Assembly: GCA_002786355.1 (NCBI GenBank)
Contig: PGCO01000002.1
Coordinates: 434,001 to 498,000 of the forward strand
From: Sediminibacterium sp. FEMGT703S
GTDB lineage: Bacteria > Bacteroidota > Bacteroidia > Chitinophagales > Chitinophagaceae
Length of the DNA: 64,000 nucleotides
Reading direction: 5' to 3'
Below are positions 45,118 through 54,224 of this stretch, in pieces (positions within the stretch are counted from its first letter, which is position 1; every line of letters starts with the position of its first letter). A model generated the notes under the pieces. The model saw nothing but the letters and a program-made list of their open reading frames with translations, was not told the DNA's origin and made no database searches. A program made the position numbers and the translations under genes.

Positions 45118-48100
45118 TTAGTTCAAACTCCTGAAATCTACAGGGACCAGTTTACTAACCCCTGGCTCTTGCATGGTTACCCCGTAAATCACGTCTACAG
45201 CTCCCATGGTTTGCTTATTGTGGGTTACAATGATGAACTGAGAATTATCACTGAATTTCTTAATCATTTGGGTGAATTTACCAACGTTGGCATCATCCAA
45301 AGGCGCATCTACTTCATCCAAAATACAGAATGGTGCAGGCTTAATTAGGTAAATGGCAAATAACAAGGCGGTTGCAGTCAGGGTTTTTTCTCCTCCACTC
45401 AACTGGGTGATAGAGCTAGGACGTTTGCCTTTGGGCTTGGCCACAATCTCAATACCCGTATCTGCTAAGTTATCTGGGTTTACCATCAACATATCGGCAG
45501 TATCTTCTTCGGTAAACAAAGCCTTGAATACTTTTTGGAAGTTCTCTCTTACTTTATTAAAAGTTTCTAAGAACAATTGATTGGCCGTTTCTTCTACTTC
45601 TAGAATGGTTTGCAACAAACTTTCTTTTGCTGTAACCAAGTCGTTCTTTTGTTCTAAAATAAAGTCGTAACGCTTCTTCATTTCAGTATAAGCTTCAATG
45701 GCTGTAGGGTTTACTTCACCCATATTGTCCATGCGCTTGCGCATTCTATCTGAAGCTGCTTGCAATTCTTCTAAAGGAGTATCAGAAGTTCTAGGTTGAT
45801 CAAGGATCTCGTCTAGCTCAATCTTAAACTCTACATGCAAACGTTCTTTCATTCCAGCCAATTGCAATTTGAGTTCATTGAGTTTATCTTTTAGCTCATT
45901 TACCAAATGATCAATCATTTCCTTGCTCTTCACTTTCATCCTAAGCGCACTCTCTTTTTCTTGCAAAGCATTTCTATAATTGTAATAAGCCTGATCTGCT
46001 TCGTTCAGTTTAACTTCTTCAACTTCTTTATTGCGCATTAATTCAAGCAATAATTGCTCTACTTCTTGTAAAGAAGCCACTCCAGCCACAATCGCCTGCT
46101 CTGCTTCTGCTAATTGTGCTGTATTGTTCTTGATTTGCTCGTGCAAATCATTCAATTGATTCTCTTTAAATAATAACTCTTGCTTAATAGTAGTTAATTT
46201 ACTCTGTTGACGAGTCAACTGTAAATTGGTTTCATTAAACTGACCAGATGCAAAATGATAAGCCTGCTCCGATTCTTGGTAGTCTTGCTCCAAATTGCGC
46301 ATTTGCTCAGCCGTATTTTGCAATTGAACATTTAACTCAATCAATACTTCTCTGGTTTCTGCAATAGCATCTTGCTCATCTTGCAAACGACCTTCAATAT
46401 CAGCTAGGCGATGCTCTCCGTTTTGCTGAGCAGCCTGTAGGTTTTCTATTTTATTTTTAGCAGCAAAAACTTGATTGGTCAATTGATTGATCTCTTGCTC
46501 TGTAGCCCTGATAGCATGCTCTTTCAATTGATCGCTAAAAGCAATCACTTCATTGTGCTTGGCTTGGATATCTGCTTTTAATAAACTTACCACCGATTCT
46601 TGGTCTTGAATTTCTTCTGCTAATTTTTCTAAATTTTTAGCACGACCAATTTTTTTACCTTCAAATAATCCAACACTTCCTCCGGTAAGGGTATATTTCC
46701 CTTTAACGTATTTACCCGACTTTTCTAAAACAACTGCCCCGTTTGAGTGATGGATGGCTTCTTCGTTTTCCCCAATATATACATTGCCCAATAAGTATTC
46801 GGCTAGTTTATAATACTGATCGTCTACTTCTATCACGTCCAATGCTTTTAAGGTATTGGCTGGTTGATGGGTATTATTCTGGAAATTGGCAAACTGGTCT
46901 AATAAAAAGAAATTGGCTTTGCCTTTTTTATTATCATCTAATAAATGAACCGCTTTTAATCCTTCCGCTAAATTATTTACCACATAATAGTTCAAATAAG
47001 GCTCCAATACATTTTCAACTGCGGTTCGGTATTCTTCTTTTACATAAATAATATCCGATAAAATAGGCGCTGCATGATTCCAATCATTGTTCTTATGCAA
47101 GAACTTAATGCTCTCTGGATAACCCTCCATAGAATCAATCAAGCTTTTCAACAAATTGAATTCGTTGCGCTTAGCATCTAATTTGCGGTTTTCATCGGCC
47201 AATTCCCCTCTCAACACTTCTAATTGTTGTTGGGTTTCAAAAATCTGCTCTTTTGTTTTTTCGTGCTGCTCTTGCAATTGAACCAAATCAATCCGCTTCA
47301 TTTCTAAGGCTTCTTCCTTTTCAGCACTTTCAGCCTGCAATTGGTCTAACTGTTGTAAACGATTGGTTCTTTCATCAGACAACTGCAATTGCATTCTTTG
47401 TAAATTCTGAATGGAAGTATCGGCAACAGCTACTTTTTTCTCTGCATCAAATTGATTGCGTTGAAATTGTTGATACTGGTTTCTAACCGCATCTACCCCC
47501 GAACGCTTTTCATCAAATACCTGGCGCTTGGTTTCTACTTCCGCTTTTGCTTCCGTTACACGATCTTGCAATACAGCCAAGTTCGATTCTTCCTCACCCA
47601 CTTGCATTTGAGAGTATTCAATGGAATCGCCAATGGTTTTTAATTGACCTTCGGCTTTTTCTAAGAAATCCTTTAAGCTGGTTTCTTTTTCTTTAAGGTA
47701 TTGTAGCTTTTGACTCGCTAAGTTTTTGTCGTTTTCCGTTGAACGAAGGTTTTGTTGCAACTCATTAAAACCCTGTTGCATACTCTGAAGGGCTCTTTCT
47801 TGAGTAATAAATGCCACTTTCTCTTGCTCAATTGCCGCTTCTTCAGTGGCAATTTCCGCTTCCAGCTGCATTTTCTTATCCATTTCAAGCTCTTGTTGCT
47901 CGGTTAAATCACGATAAGAAATATTGAAACCTTCCAAAGCAGCTTTGGCCAATTCAACCGCTACTTCTTTGTACTCTTTTTTAATTTCATAAAACTTCTC
48001 TGCCTTTCGCGCCTGGCTCTCCAAAGTTTTTAACTGGTTATTGATTTCGAACAAGAGGTCTTCAATACGAGCTAAGTCTTGCTCTGTAGCATCTAATTTA

Positions 48101-48636
48101 TTCTTGGCTTCTTTTTTACGGGTTTTGTATATGGTAATTCCAGCCGCTTGCTCCAACATCCGTCTACGGCTATTTTCTTTGTCTTTGATGATATCGTCTA
48201 CCATACCCAATTCGATGATGGCATAACTATCGGTACTTACCCCAGTATCCAAAAACAAATTATGAATATCCTTCAACCTACAGGTAACATCGTTCAGCCT
48301 ATATTCACTTTCTCCATTTTTATAAAATCTTCTGGTAACCGTTACCGTACTAAATTCGGTAGGTAGTAGGTTTTTGGTATTCTCAAAAGTTAAACTCACT
48401 TCCGCCAATCCACTTGCACTTCGAGTTTTACTTCCGTTGAAAACCAGTGCTTCCAAATTTTCACTTCTTAATGCAGAAATCTTTTGCTCCCCAATTACCC
48501 AACGAATACTATCGATGATATTGCTTTTACCACAACCGTTCGGACCAATAATCCCTGTTATGCCTTCGTCAAAGCTTACCACTGTTTTATCAGCAAAACT
48601 TTTAAACCCCTTGATTTCTAATGATTTTAATCTCAC
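45118..48636 (-). CDS. smc: Chromosome segregation ATPase SMC
   Basis: The 1172-residue SMC protein is full length. The N-terminal ATPase half has Walker A GPNGCGKSNIIDSIRWVIGEQ from about residue 32. Two long coiled-coil arms flank a hinge at about residues 510-670, which contains LKAVHLLDDNKKGKANFFLLD. The C-terminal half has the ABC signature TQLSGGEKTLTATALL and Walker B FCILDEVDAPLDDANV. The start is GTG at 48636, since MRLKSLEIKGFKSFADKT is the family N-terminus and no ATG precedes it. SMC compacts and separates chromosomes; no scpA or scpB is in the window. Confidence 0.97.
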   Translation of the reverse strand: MRLKSLEIKGFKSFADKTVVSFDEGITGIIGPNGCGKSNIIDSIRWVIGEQKISALRSENLEALVFNGSKTRSASGLAEVSLTFENTKNLLPTEFSTVTVTRRFYKNGESEYRLNDVTCRLKDIHNLFLDTGVSTDSYAIIELGMVDDIIKDKENSRRRMLEQAAGITIYKTRKKEAKNKLDATEQDLARIEDLLFEINNQLKTLESQARKAEKFYEIKKEYKEVAVELAKAALEGFNISYRDLTEQQELEMDKKMQLEAEIATEEAAIEQEKVAFITQERALQSMQQGFNELQQNLRSTENDKNLASQKLQYLKEKETSLKDFLEKAEGQLKTIGDSIEYSQMQVGEEESNLAVLQDRVTEAKAEVETKRQVFDEKRSGVDAVRNQYQQFQRNQFDAEKKVAVADTSIQNLQRMQLQLSDERTNRLQQLDQLQAESAEKEEALEMKRIDLVQLQEQHEKTKEQIFETQQQLEVLRGELADENRKLDAKRNEFNLLKSLIDSMEGYPESIKFLHKNNDWNHAAPILSDIIYVKEEYRTAVENVLEPYLNYYVVNNLAEGLKAVHLLDDNKKGKANFFLLDQFANFQNNTHQPANTLKALDVIEVDDQYYKLAEYLLGNVYIGENEEAIHHSNGAVVLEKSGKYVKGKYTLTGGSVGLFEGKKIGRAKNLEKLAEEIQDQESVVSLLKADIQAKHNEVIAFSDQLKEHAIRATEQEINQLTNQVFAAKNKIENLQAAQQNGEHRLADIEGRLQDEQDAIAETREVLIELNVQLQNTAEQMRNLEQDYQESEQAYHFASGQFNETNLQLTRQQSKLTTIKQELLFKENQLNDLHEQIKNNTAQLAEAEQAIVAGVASLQEVEQLLLELMRNKEVEEVKLNEADQAYYNYRNALQEKESALRMKVKSKEMIDHLVNELKDKLNELKLQLAGMKERLHVEFKIELDEILDQPRTSDTPLEELQAASDRMRKRMDNMGEVNPTAIEAYTEMKKRYDFILEQKNDLVTAKESLLQTILEVEETANQLFLETFNKVRENFQKVFKALFTEEDTADMLMVNPDNLADTGIEIVAKPKGKRPSSITQLSGGEKTLTATALLFAIYLIKPAPFCILDEVDAPLDDANVGKFTQMIKKFSDNSQFIIVTHNKQTMGAVDVIYGVTMQEPGVSKLVPVDFRSLN

Positions 48637-48912
48637 GTTATCGTTGTTTAGTACTTGCGAACATAAGGTAAAAGAAGAAGAATTGATAGGGCTAAAGGGC
48701 TATTGTGAATAACAAGTGTAGAATAAAAACAACTAGCTATAGAAAAGGAATAGAAAAATGACCAAACAAAATACATAAATAATTATTAATCAATTAATTA
48801 AAAACTTTATTCATTATTTAATTTAAGCTATACTTAAAATAAATAATGAAGGAGTTATCCACCTAAATTCGTGAATAAATCATGACCACTTGATTGAAAC
48901 TATATTTGTGTT
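48637..48912. other. AT-rich intergenic region with DnaA-box-like sites (candidate origin)
   Basis: This 276-nt gap is the longest gene-free stretch in the window. It holds one exact TTATNCACA match (TTATTCACA on the minus strand, 48704-48712). Two near matches lie 6 nt apart in opposite orientation: TTATCCACC at 48855-48863 and TTATTCACG on the minus strand at 48870-48878. The 48760-48850 segment is almost entirely A and T. The divergent genes smc and the glycosyltransferase flank it. This layout is what a small chromosomal origin or a DnaA-regulated site would show, but it is only a candidate. Confidence 0.3.
48901..48908 (+). promoter_or_regulatory. -7 element TATATTTG for the first glycosyltransferase
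   Basis: A perfect TAnnTTTG match ends 4 nt before the ATG at 48913, so the transcript would start at or next to the start codon. Confidence 0.5.
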
Positions 48913-50121
48913 ATGCAGTCCATTGTTTTCACTGTTACCAATGATATTAGCTACGACCAGCGGATGCATCGAATCTGCAGTAGCTTAGCCGCTAAAGGGT
49001 TCCTGGTTCGGATTATAGGGGTTAACAGGCCCAGCTCTATCCCGCTGCCCATTCCACCACTTTATCAAGCTTCTTACCAACAACAACGTTTGAATTGCTT
49101 TTTCCAGAAGGGACCTTTGTTTTATATAGAATTTAATACCAAGTTATTTATCGTATTATGCTCATTATCATACGATATTGCTTGTGCAATTGACTTAGAT
49201 ACCATCCTACCTGTATGGTGGGCCACTTGGTTCAGGGGTAAGAAAAGAGTATACGATGCCCATGAGTACTTTACTGAAATGAAGGAAGTTAGGAGTCGCC
49301 ACATGGTACAAAAGGTCTGGAAATGGATAGAACGAATAGCGGTTCCCCATTTTAAACAGGGTTATACGGTAAACCAACATTTAGCCGGCCTGTTTTATGA
49401 TCAACTTCAAATTAAATTTGAAGTCATCAGAAACCTCCCATCCATCCAAAATCAGCCGAATATCAGCCATACAAAAACCACCCAAAAAGGCGACGTTTTG
49501 GCAGAATACCCCATTAATAACCCTCAAAATATATATAATTTTACATCAAATAAACTTGTACAATTAATTAATAATCAGTTTAAATCAAAATTTATAATAT
49601 ATCAAGGTGCTGTTAACCATGGAAGAGGGTTTGAACAACTGATTCCTGCGATGCAATGGGTAAATGCCCCCCTCTTAATAGTAGGACAAGGCAACTTTCT
49701 AAACCAAACAACCGCCTTAATTCAGGAGTATGGGCTAGATCAAAAGGTCTTTATCCATCCCCCCATACCCCCTGCCGAATTAAAAATGCTTACCCCATTG
49801 GCTCATATTGGAATCACCATTTTTGAAGCAGAGGGGGTTAACCAATTCTATTCTTTGGCCAACCGTTTTTTTGATTATATGGCTGCAGGTATTCCACAGG
49901 TATGTGTCAACTATCCGATGTATGCCGAAATTGTTGAAGCAAATCCATTTGCTTTGCTAATCAATAATATAGAACCTTCCACAATTGCAACTGCTTTGAA
50001 CAATTTGCTATCTGATGATGTTCTTTACAACAGACTCCAACAAGAATGCTCCAAAGCAACTAAAGTGTTGAACTGGGAGAACGAGTCCAATCAATTAATT
50101 GCCTTTTATAGCCGCCTCTAA
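48913..50121 (+). CDS. GT4-like glycosyltransferase
   Basis: The 402-residue protein has a GT-B layout. The N-terminal domain begins IVFTVTNDISYDQRMHRICSSLAAKGFLVRIIGVNRP, the usual opening of a Bacteroidota GT4 subgroup, with DAHEYFTEMKEVRSR in the middle. The C-terminal nucleotide-sugar domain has IYQGAVNHGRGFEQLIPAMQ, LIVGQGNF, HIGITIFEAEGVNQFYSLANRFFDYMAAGIPQVC. The sugar donor and acceptor are unknown; cell-surface polysaccharide or lipid glycosylation is likely. It forms a pair with the next gene. Confidence 0.88.
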   Translation: MQSIVFTVTNDISYDQRMHRICSSLAAKGFLVRIIGVNRPSSIPLPIPPLYQASYQQQRLNCFFQKGPLFYIEFNTKLFIVLCSLSYDIACAIDLDTILPVWWATWFRGKKRVYDAHEYFTEMKEVRSRHMVQKVWKWIERIAVPHFKQGYTVNQHLAGLFYDQLQIKFEVIRNLPSIQNQPNISHTKTTQKGDVLAEYPINNPQNIYNFTSNKLVQLINNQFKSKFIIYQGAVNHGRGFEQLIPAMQWVNAPLLIVGQGNFLNQTTALIQEYGLDQKVFIHPPIPPAELKMLTPLAHIGITIFEAEGVNQFYSLANRFFDYMAAGIPQVCVNYPMYAEIVEANPFALLINNIEPSTIATALNNLLSDDVLYNRLQQECSKATKVLNWENESNQLIAFYSRL

Positions 50122-50123
50122 TT

Positions 50124-51248
50124 TTGGAAAAGCACTTACATATAATTTCTTTTGACGTTCCCTACCCTGCTAATTATGGGGGTGCAACCGACGTTTTTTA
50201 TAAACTACCTGCTTTTCATGCACAGGGTATTAAAGTACATTTTCACTGTTTTGACTATGGACGTGGCCAACAAAAAGCCTTGGACCAATATTGTGAGAGT
50301 GTACATTACTATCAACGAACTGAGGGGCATAAGGGCTTTTCGAGTAAGTTACCCTATATAGTAAGTAGCCGCATAAATGAAGATCTGTATCAAAATTTGC
50401 TGAAAGACGACCATCCGATATTTATGGAAGGGGTACATTGTACTTATTTACTACAAGATGATCGGTTTAAAGAACGAGCTTGTTTTGTACGCTTGCACAA
50501 TATAGAATACCAGTATTATAGAGACTTATATAGAAATGCCAGCTCCCCTTTTAAGAAAGCTTACTATTGGAACGAATCTAGATTACTCAGAAAATACGAA
50601 GCCAATTTAGCGGGCAAAGCAACTTTTTGGGGAGTTAAAGAGGCCGACAATGATGTTTATCGCCACGAATTTGGTTGTAAGAATATTGAGGAACTAAGTT
50701 TATATATACCCGATTGGAAACTGAGTTGCGAAGAAGGTATTGGCTCCTATTGTTTATACCACGGAGACCTAAGTGTTGAAGCCAATGAAAAAGCAGCCAT
50801 CTGGCTACTTGAAAAAGTATTTAAAAACTTAGAGATTCCGTTTGTAATTGCCGGCAAAAATCCTTCAGAAAAACTAAAAGCAATCGCTTATTCCAGTAAA
50901 TATTCTTGCTTAGTGGGTAACCCTTCCGAAAAAGAAATGCAGGATATGATTGCGAAAGCACATATCCATTTGTTGCCTGCTTATATTAAAACAGGCATGA
51001 AAATAAAATTATTGAATGCCCTATTCAATGGTAGGCATGTTGTGGTGAATGAAGCAATGATTGCTGATTCTGGCCTTGAACCGCTTTGTCATGTGGGCAC
51101 TACTGCCAATGCGTTTAAAGACTTAATTGCACAATTGTACCACCAACCATTTACGGAAGATGAAATCAGGTTACGCAATAAAGTATTGGTACCACGATTT
51201 AACAATGAAGCCAATGCAATAAAACAAATTGGTTGGATCTGGGGTTAG
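50124..51248 (+). CDS. Glycosyltransferase, probable GT-B fold
   Basis: The 374-residue protein begins HIISFDVPYPANYGGATDVFYKLPAFHAQGIKVHFHCFDYG, a typical GT-B acceptor-binding start. The C-terminal half has IPFVIAGKNPSEKLK, CLVGNPSEKEMQDMIAKAHIHLLPAYIKTGMKIKLLNALFNGRHVVVN, where GMKIKLLNAL-x-x-G is a donor-binding signature. It starts with TTG at 50124, 2 nt after the upstream gene's stop; no ATG is available before the conserved N-terminus. The two genes are coupled and probably act on the same glycan. Confidence 0.85.
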   Translation: MEKHLHIISFDVPYPANYGGATDVFYKLPAFHAQGIKVHFHCFDYGRGQQKALDQYCESVHYYQRTEGHKGFSSKLPYIVSSRINEDLYQNLLKDDHPIFMEGVHCTYLLQDDRFKERACFVRLHNIEYQYYRDLYRNASSPFKKAYYWNESRLLRKYEANLAGKATFWGVKEADNDVYRHEFGCKNIEELSLYIPDWKLSCEEGIGSYCLYHGDLSVEANEKAAIWLLEKVFKNLEIPFVIAGKNPSEKLKAIAYSSKYSCLVGNPSEKEMQDMIAKAHIHLLPAYIKTGMKIKLLNALFNGRHVVVNEAMIADSGLEPLCHVGTTANAFKDLIAQLYHQPFTEDEIRLRNKVLVPRFNNEANAIKQIGWIWG

Positions 51249-51934
51249 TGCGCTGCACTATCTGCTACTTTTCCGTTTTCCGTTTTCAGCATTCTGCTGG
51301 GGTAACGATTGATTACAATAAAATCATGGGTAGCCATCACCACTGAAGTGCCATAGTCTTTGGCAATTTGAAACAGCAATTGCATGATTTCGTCACTGGT
51401 TTCTGGGTCTAAGTTCCCCGTTGGCTCATCTGCCAATATTAGTTTGGGGGAGTTAAGCAGCGCTCTGGCTATTTCAACCCTTTGCTGTTCGCCACCACTC
51501 ATTTCAAAAGGCATTTTAAAGCCCTTGCTTTTTAAGCCAACTTTCTCTAAAACATCGGCTATTTTTTCCTCCATCAAACGTTCATCTTTCCAGCCTGTAG
51601 CTTTTAAAACAAACTTGAGGTTCTCATGTACATTTCGATCGGTTAAGAGTTGAAAGTCTTGGAATACGACCCCAAGGTTTCTACGCAAAAATGGAACTTT
51701 CTTCCAATCCATTCCTCTTAAATCAAATCCTACTACAGATGCTTCTCCTTCGGTGAGTGTTAATTCACCATATAAGGTTTTTAATAAGCTGCTCTTACCT
51801 GTTCCGGTTTTACCTACTAGGTAAACAAACTCTCCTTTGTTAATGGTAAAATTTACATCTTGCAAAATCAGGGTATTGCCTTGGTATATATTTACGTTCT
51901 TTATAGAGACTACTGTTTCAGACATATTGTACAT
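51245..51934 (-). CDS. FtsE-like ABC ATPase
   Basis: The 229-residue ATPase has Walker A VGKTGTGKSSLLKTLYGE, Q-loop VFQDFQLLTDRNVHENL, signature MSGGEQQRVEIARALL, Walker B LILADEPTGNLDPETSDE and H-loop MATHD. In FtsE the partner is the membrane protein FtsX, and the complex controls peptidoglycan hydrolases at division. FtsX is not next to it. The tight resemblance at VENLKFVLKATGW and the size favour FtsE over LolD. The start may be the ATG at 51934 or the one at 51925 (MSETVV). It overlaps the glycosyltransferase gene by 4 nt, tail to tail. Confidence 0.85.
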   Translation of the reverse strand: MYNMSETVVSIKNVNIYQGNTLILQDVNFTINKGEFVYLVGKTGTGKSSLLKTLYGELTLTEGEASVVGFDLRGMDWKKVPFLRRNLGVVFQDFQLLTDRNVHENLKFVLKATGWKDERLMEEKIADVLEKVGLKSKGFKMPFEMSGGEQQRVEIARALLNSPKLILADEPTGNLDPETSDEIMQLLFQIAKDYGTSVVMATHDFIVINRYPSRMLKTENGKVADSAAH

Positions 51935-51977
51935 AATATAGTATTACAAATATAAGTGCTCCGCCGCTAAGCTATCG

Positions 51978-53159
51978 TTAATATTGATAAGTTACTTCTC
52001 CAAAAGAACCCTTCAACAGTAAAGAAGATTGATCCGCTTTTGCCGCTTCTACCCTCCCTACAATTTGAGCTTCAATTCCTAATATTGCAGCAGTTTCAAT
52101 CATTTTATGGGCTGTTGCTTCATTGGTGAAAATTTCTAACCGATGTCCCATATTAAACACTTGATACATTTCTTTCCAATCTGCTCCTGAATTTTCTCTG
52201 ATTAATTCAAACACCGGTGGTGGGGTAAACAAATTGTCTTTAATAATATGCAAGGGCTTGGGTAAATATTTCATACACTTGGTTTGACCACCGCCACTGC
52301 AATGGATTACGCCGTGTATTTGGTCAAAATGCGCATCCAATAATTGCTTCATCAATGGAGCATAGGTTCTAGTGGGAGACAATAATAGTTTCCCAATAGA
52401 AATAGACTCGCCGTTAATTTGCATGGTATCGGTCATTCTGTTTTTGCCAATGTATACCACACTGTCTTGCAATTGTGGTTCAAATGATTCAGGATATTGA
52501 TTGGCATAATGCTTTTCTAATACATCATGTCTTGCACTGGTTAAACCATTACTACCCAATCCACTATTGTACTCCGTTTCATAATGCGCTTTACCGGCAC
52601 TGGCAAAACCAACAATTACATCCCCCTCCGCAATTAAATCGTTGGTGATTAATTTATGCTTAGGCCACCTTGAAGTCATGGTCCCATTCACAGCAACCGT
52701 TCTAACTACATCGCCCACGTCTGCTGTTTCTCCTCCTAAATAATGAATATTAACCCCATAGGATTTAAGTGTATCAAAGAATTCCTGGGTACCGTTGATG
52801 ATGGATTCTAATATATCCCCATTAATTAATAATTTATTGCGATCAATAGTGCTCGAAAACAAGAGTTGATCGGTTACACCAACGCATAATAAGTCGTCTA
52901 AGTTCATTGCTACTGCGTCTTGTGCAATCCCTTTCCATACAGATAAATCGCCTGTTTCCTTCCAATATAAATATGCTAGAATACTCTTGGTGCCTGCTCC
53001 ATCTGCATGCATAATATTGACCCATTCAGGGTCATTGCATAAAAAATCGGGATAAATTTTACAAAAAGCATGGGCATACAATCCCTGATCTAATTTTTGT
53101 ATCGCTTGGTGTACTTCTTCCTTTTGAGCAGAAACCCCTCTTTGTGCATATAAAGACAT
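51978..53159 (-). CDS. purM: AIR synthase-type protein (PurM-like)
   Basis: The protein has 393 residues from the ATG at 53159; an upstream reading adds 19 unrelated residues. The PurM fold is shown by MHADGAGTKSILAYLYW, AVAMNLDDLLCVGVTDQLLFSSTIDRNK, YLGGETADVGDVVRTVAVNGTM and SAGKAHYETEYNSGLGSNG. The last two match the GGETAE and GLxSNG motifs of phosphoribosylformylglycinamidine cyclo-ligase. It should convert FGAM to AIR in purine synthesis. It is about 45 residues longer than E. coli PurM and has motif changes, so it belongs to a divergent AIR-synthase branch common in Bacteroidota. Purine synthesis is likely but not proven. Confidence 0.8.
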   Translation of the reverse strand: MSLYAQRGVSAQKEEVHQAIQKLDQGLYAHAFCKIYPDFLCNDPEWVNIMHADGAGTKSILAYLYWKETGDLSVWKGIAQDAVAMNLDDLLCVGVTDQLLFSSTIDRNKLLINGDILESIINGTQEFFDTLKSYGVNIHYLGGETADVGDVVRTVAVNGTMTSRWPKHKLITNDLIAEGDVIVGFASAGKAHYETEYNSGLGSNGLTSARHDVLEKHYANQYPESFEPQLQDSVVYIGKNRMTDTMQINGESISIGKLLLSPTRTYAPLMKQLLDAHFDQIHGVIHCSGGGQTKCMKYLPKPLHIIKDNLFTPPPVFELIRENSGADWKEMYQVFNMGHRLEIFTNEATAHKMIETAAILGIEAQIVGRVEAAKADQSSLLLKGSFGEVTYQY

Positions 53160-53190
53160 GTATCGCTTTTTATTATGTATTGAATTGGCG

Positions 53191-53251
53191 CAAAGGTACA
53201 AAAAGGGGGTATGCAAAGGGAAGGAACTTTGCCTTGGAGTACTTACTTTTG
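53191..53251. promoter_or_regulatory. Divergent promoters of purM-like gene and ribF
   Basis: TACCTTTG on the minus strand (53191-53198) lies 31 nt before the purM-like ATG. TACTTTTG on the plus strand (53244-53251) ends 9 nt before the ribF ATG. Both are followed by CGCC. Confidence 0.55.
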
Positions 53252-53260
53252 CGCCTGATT

Positions 53261-54196
53261 ATGAAGGTACATCGTGAATTAGCCCCCTCGCTTCCCAATT
53301 TCAACCATGCGGTCATCACCATTGGCACTTTTGATGGCGTGCACCAAGGCCATCAACAAATATTGGCTCAAATGAAAGCCGAAGCGGCTAGGGTGAATGG
53401 CGAAACGGTCATCATCACTTTTCATCCTCACCCTAGAAAAATTGTTTCTTCTGTTCCGGGCGATATCAAACTCATCAACACCCTTGACGAAAAAATTCTT
53501 TTATTAGAAAAAGCGGGGATTGATCATTTGGTGGTGATTCCTTTTGATCATGCCTTCTCTAATCAATCTGCCGACGATTATATTCGTGACTTTTTGTTTA
53601 AATACTTTAAACCAAGTGTAATCATCATCGGTTACGATCATCGATTTGGCAAAGGCAGAACGGGGGATTATCACTTGCTGGAACAGTATGGTCTCGAACT
53701 GGGTTTTGAAGTGAAAGAAATTTCAGAAGAGATGTTGAATCAAGTAGTCATTAGTTCTACTAGAATAAGAGAAGCACTTTTGAACAATGATATTGATACT
53801 GCCAATCATTTTCTAGGATACCCTTATTTTTTTGAAGGAATAGTAGTAGAAGGCAATAAGATTGGCCGTACCATTGGATTTCCTACCGCCAATATGCATA
53901 TCAGCAGCGAAGAAAAATTGATTCCTGCGAATGGTGTGTATGCCGTATCCATTTCTATGGATGCTGAAACTTTTACCGGCATGATGAATATTGGGGTTCG
54001 CCCAACGGTAGATGGAAAAAAACGCGTGATTGAAGTGAATATCTTCGAGTTCGATAGAGATATCTACGGGAAAAAATTAGCCATTCGTATTGAAAAATTC
54101 CTTCGCGGTGAAGTGAAGTTCAATGGCTTAGATGAATTGAAAGCACAATTGAATGCTGATAGGACACAAGCGATGATGGCTTTATCTTCTCATTAG
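53261..54196 (+). CDS. ribF: Bifunctional riboflavin kinase / FAD synthetase
   Basis: RibF phosphorylates riboflavin to FMN and adenylylates it to FAD. The protein has 311 residues from the ATG at 53261, which lies just after a -7 element; upstream codons encode unrelated residues. The N-terminal synthetase domain has VITIGTFDGVHQGHQQIL and IIIGYDHRFGKGRTGDYHLL, then VISSTRIREALL. The C-terminal kinase domain has GNKIGRTIGFPTANM, NGVYAVSI and MNIGVRPTV. The order is standard. Confidence 0.96.
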   Translation: MKVHRELAPSLPNFNHAVITIGTFDGVHQGHQQILAQMKAEAARVNGETVIITFHPHPRKIVSSVPGDIKLINTLDEKILLLEKAGIDHLVVIPFDHAFSNQSADDYIRDFLFKYFKPSVIIIGYDHRFGKGRTGDYHLLEQYGLELGFEVKEISEEMLNQVVISSTRIREALLNNDIDTANHFLGYPYFFEGIVVEGNKIGRTIGFPTANMHISSEEKLIPANGVYAVSISMDAETFTGMMNIGVRPTVDGKKRVIEVNIFEFDRDIYGKKLAIRIEKFLRGEVKFNGLDELKAQLNADRTQAMMALSSH

Positions 54197-54224
54197 TGTA
54201 TTCAAACATTGCGCAAGCTCGTTG

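Noticed and set aside
46743..47051. Open frame of 102 codons opposite the smc hinge
   Set aside because: It is an antisense frame in a conserved coding region with no promoter element or family resemblance.
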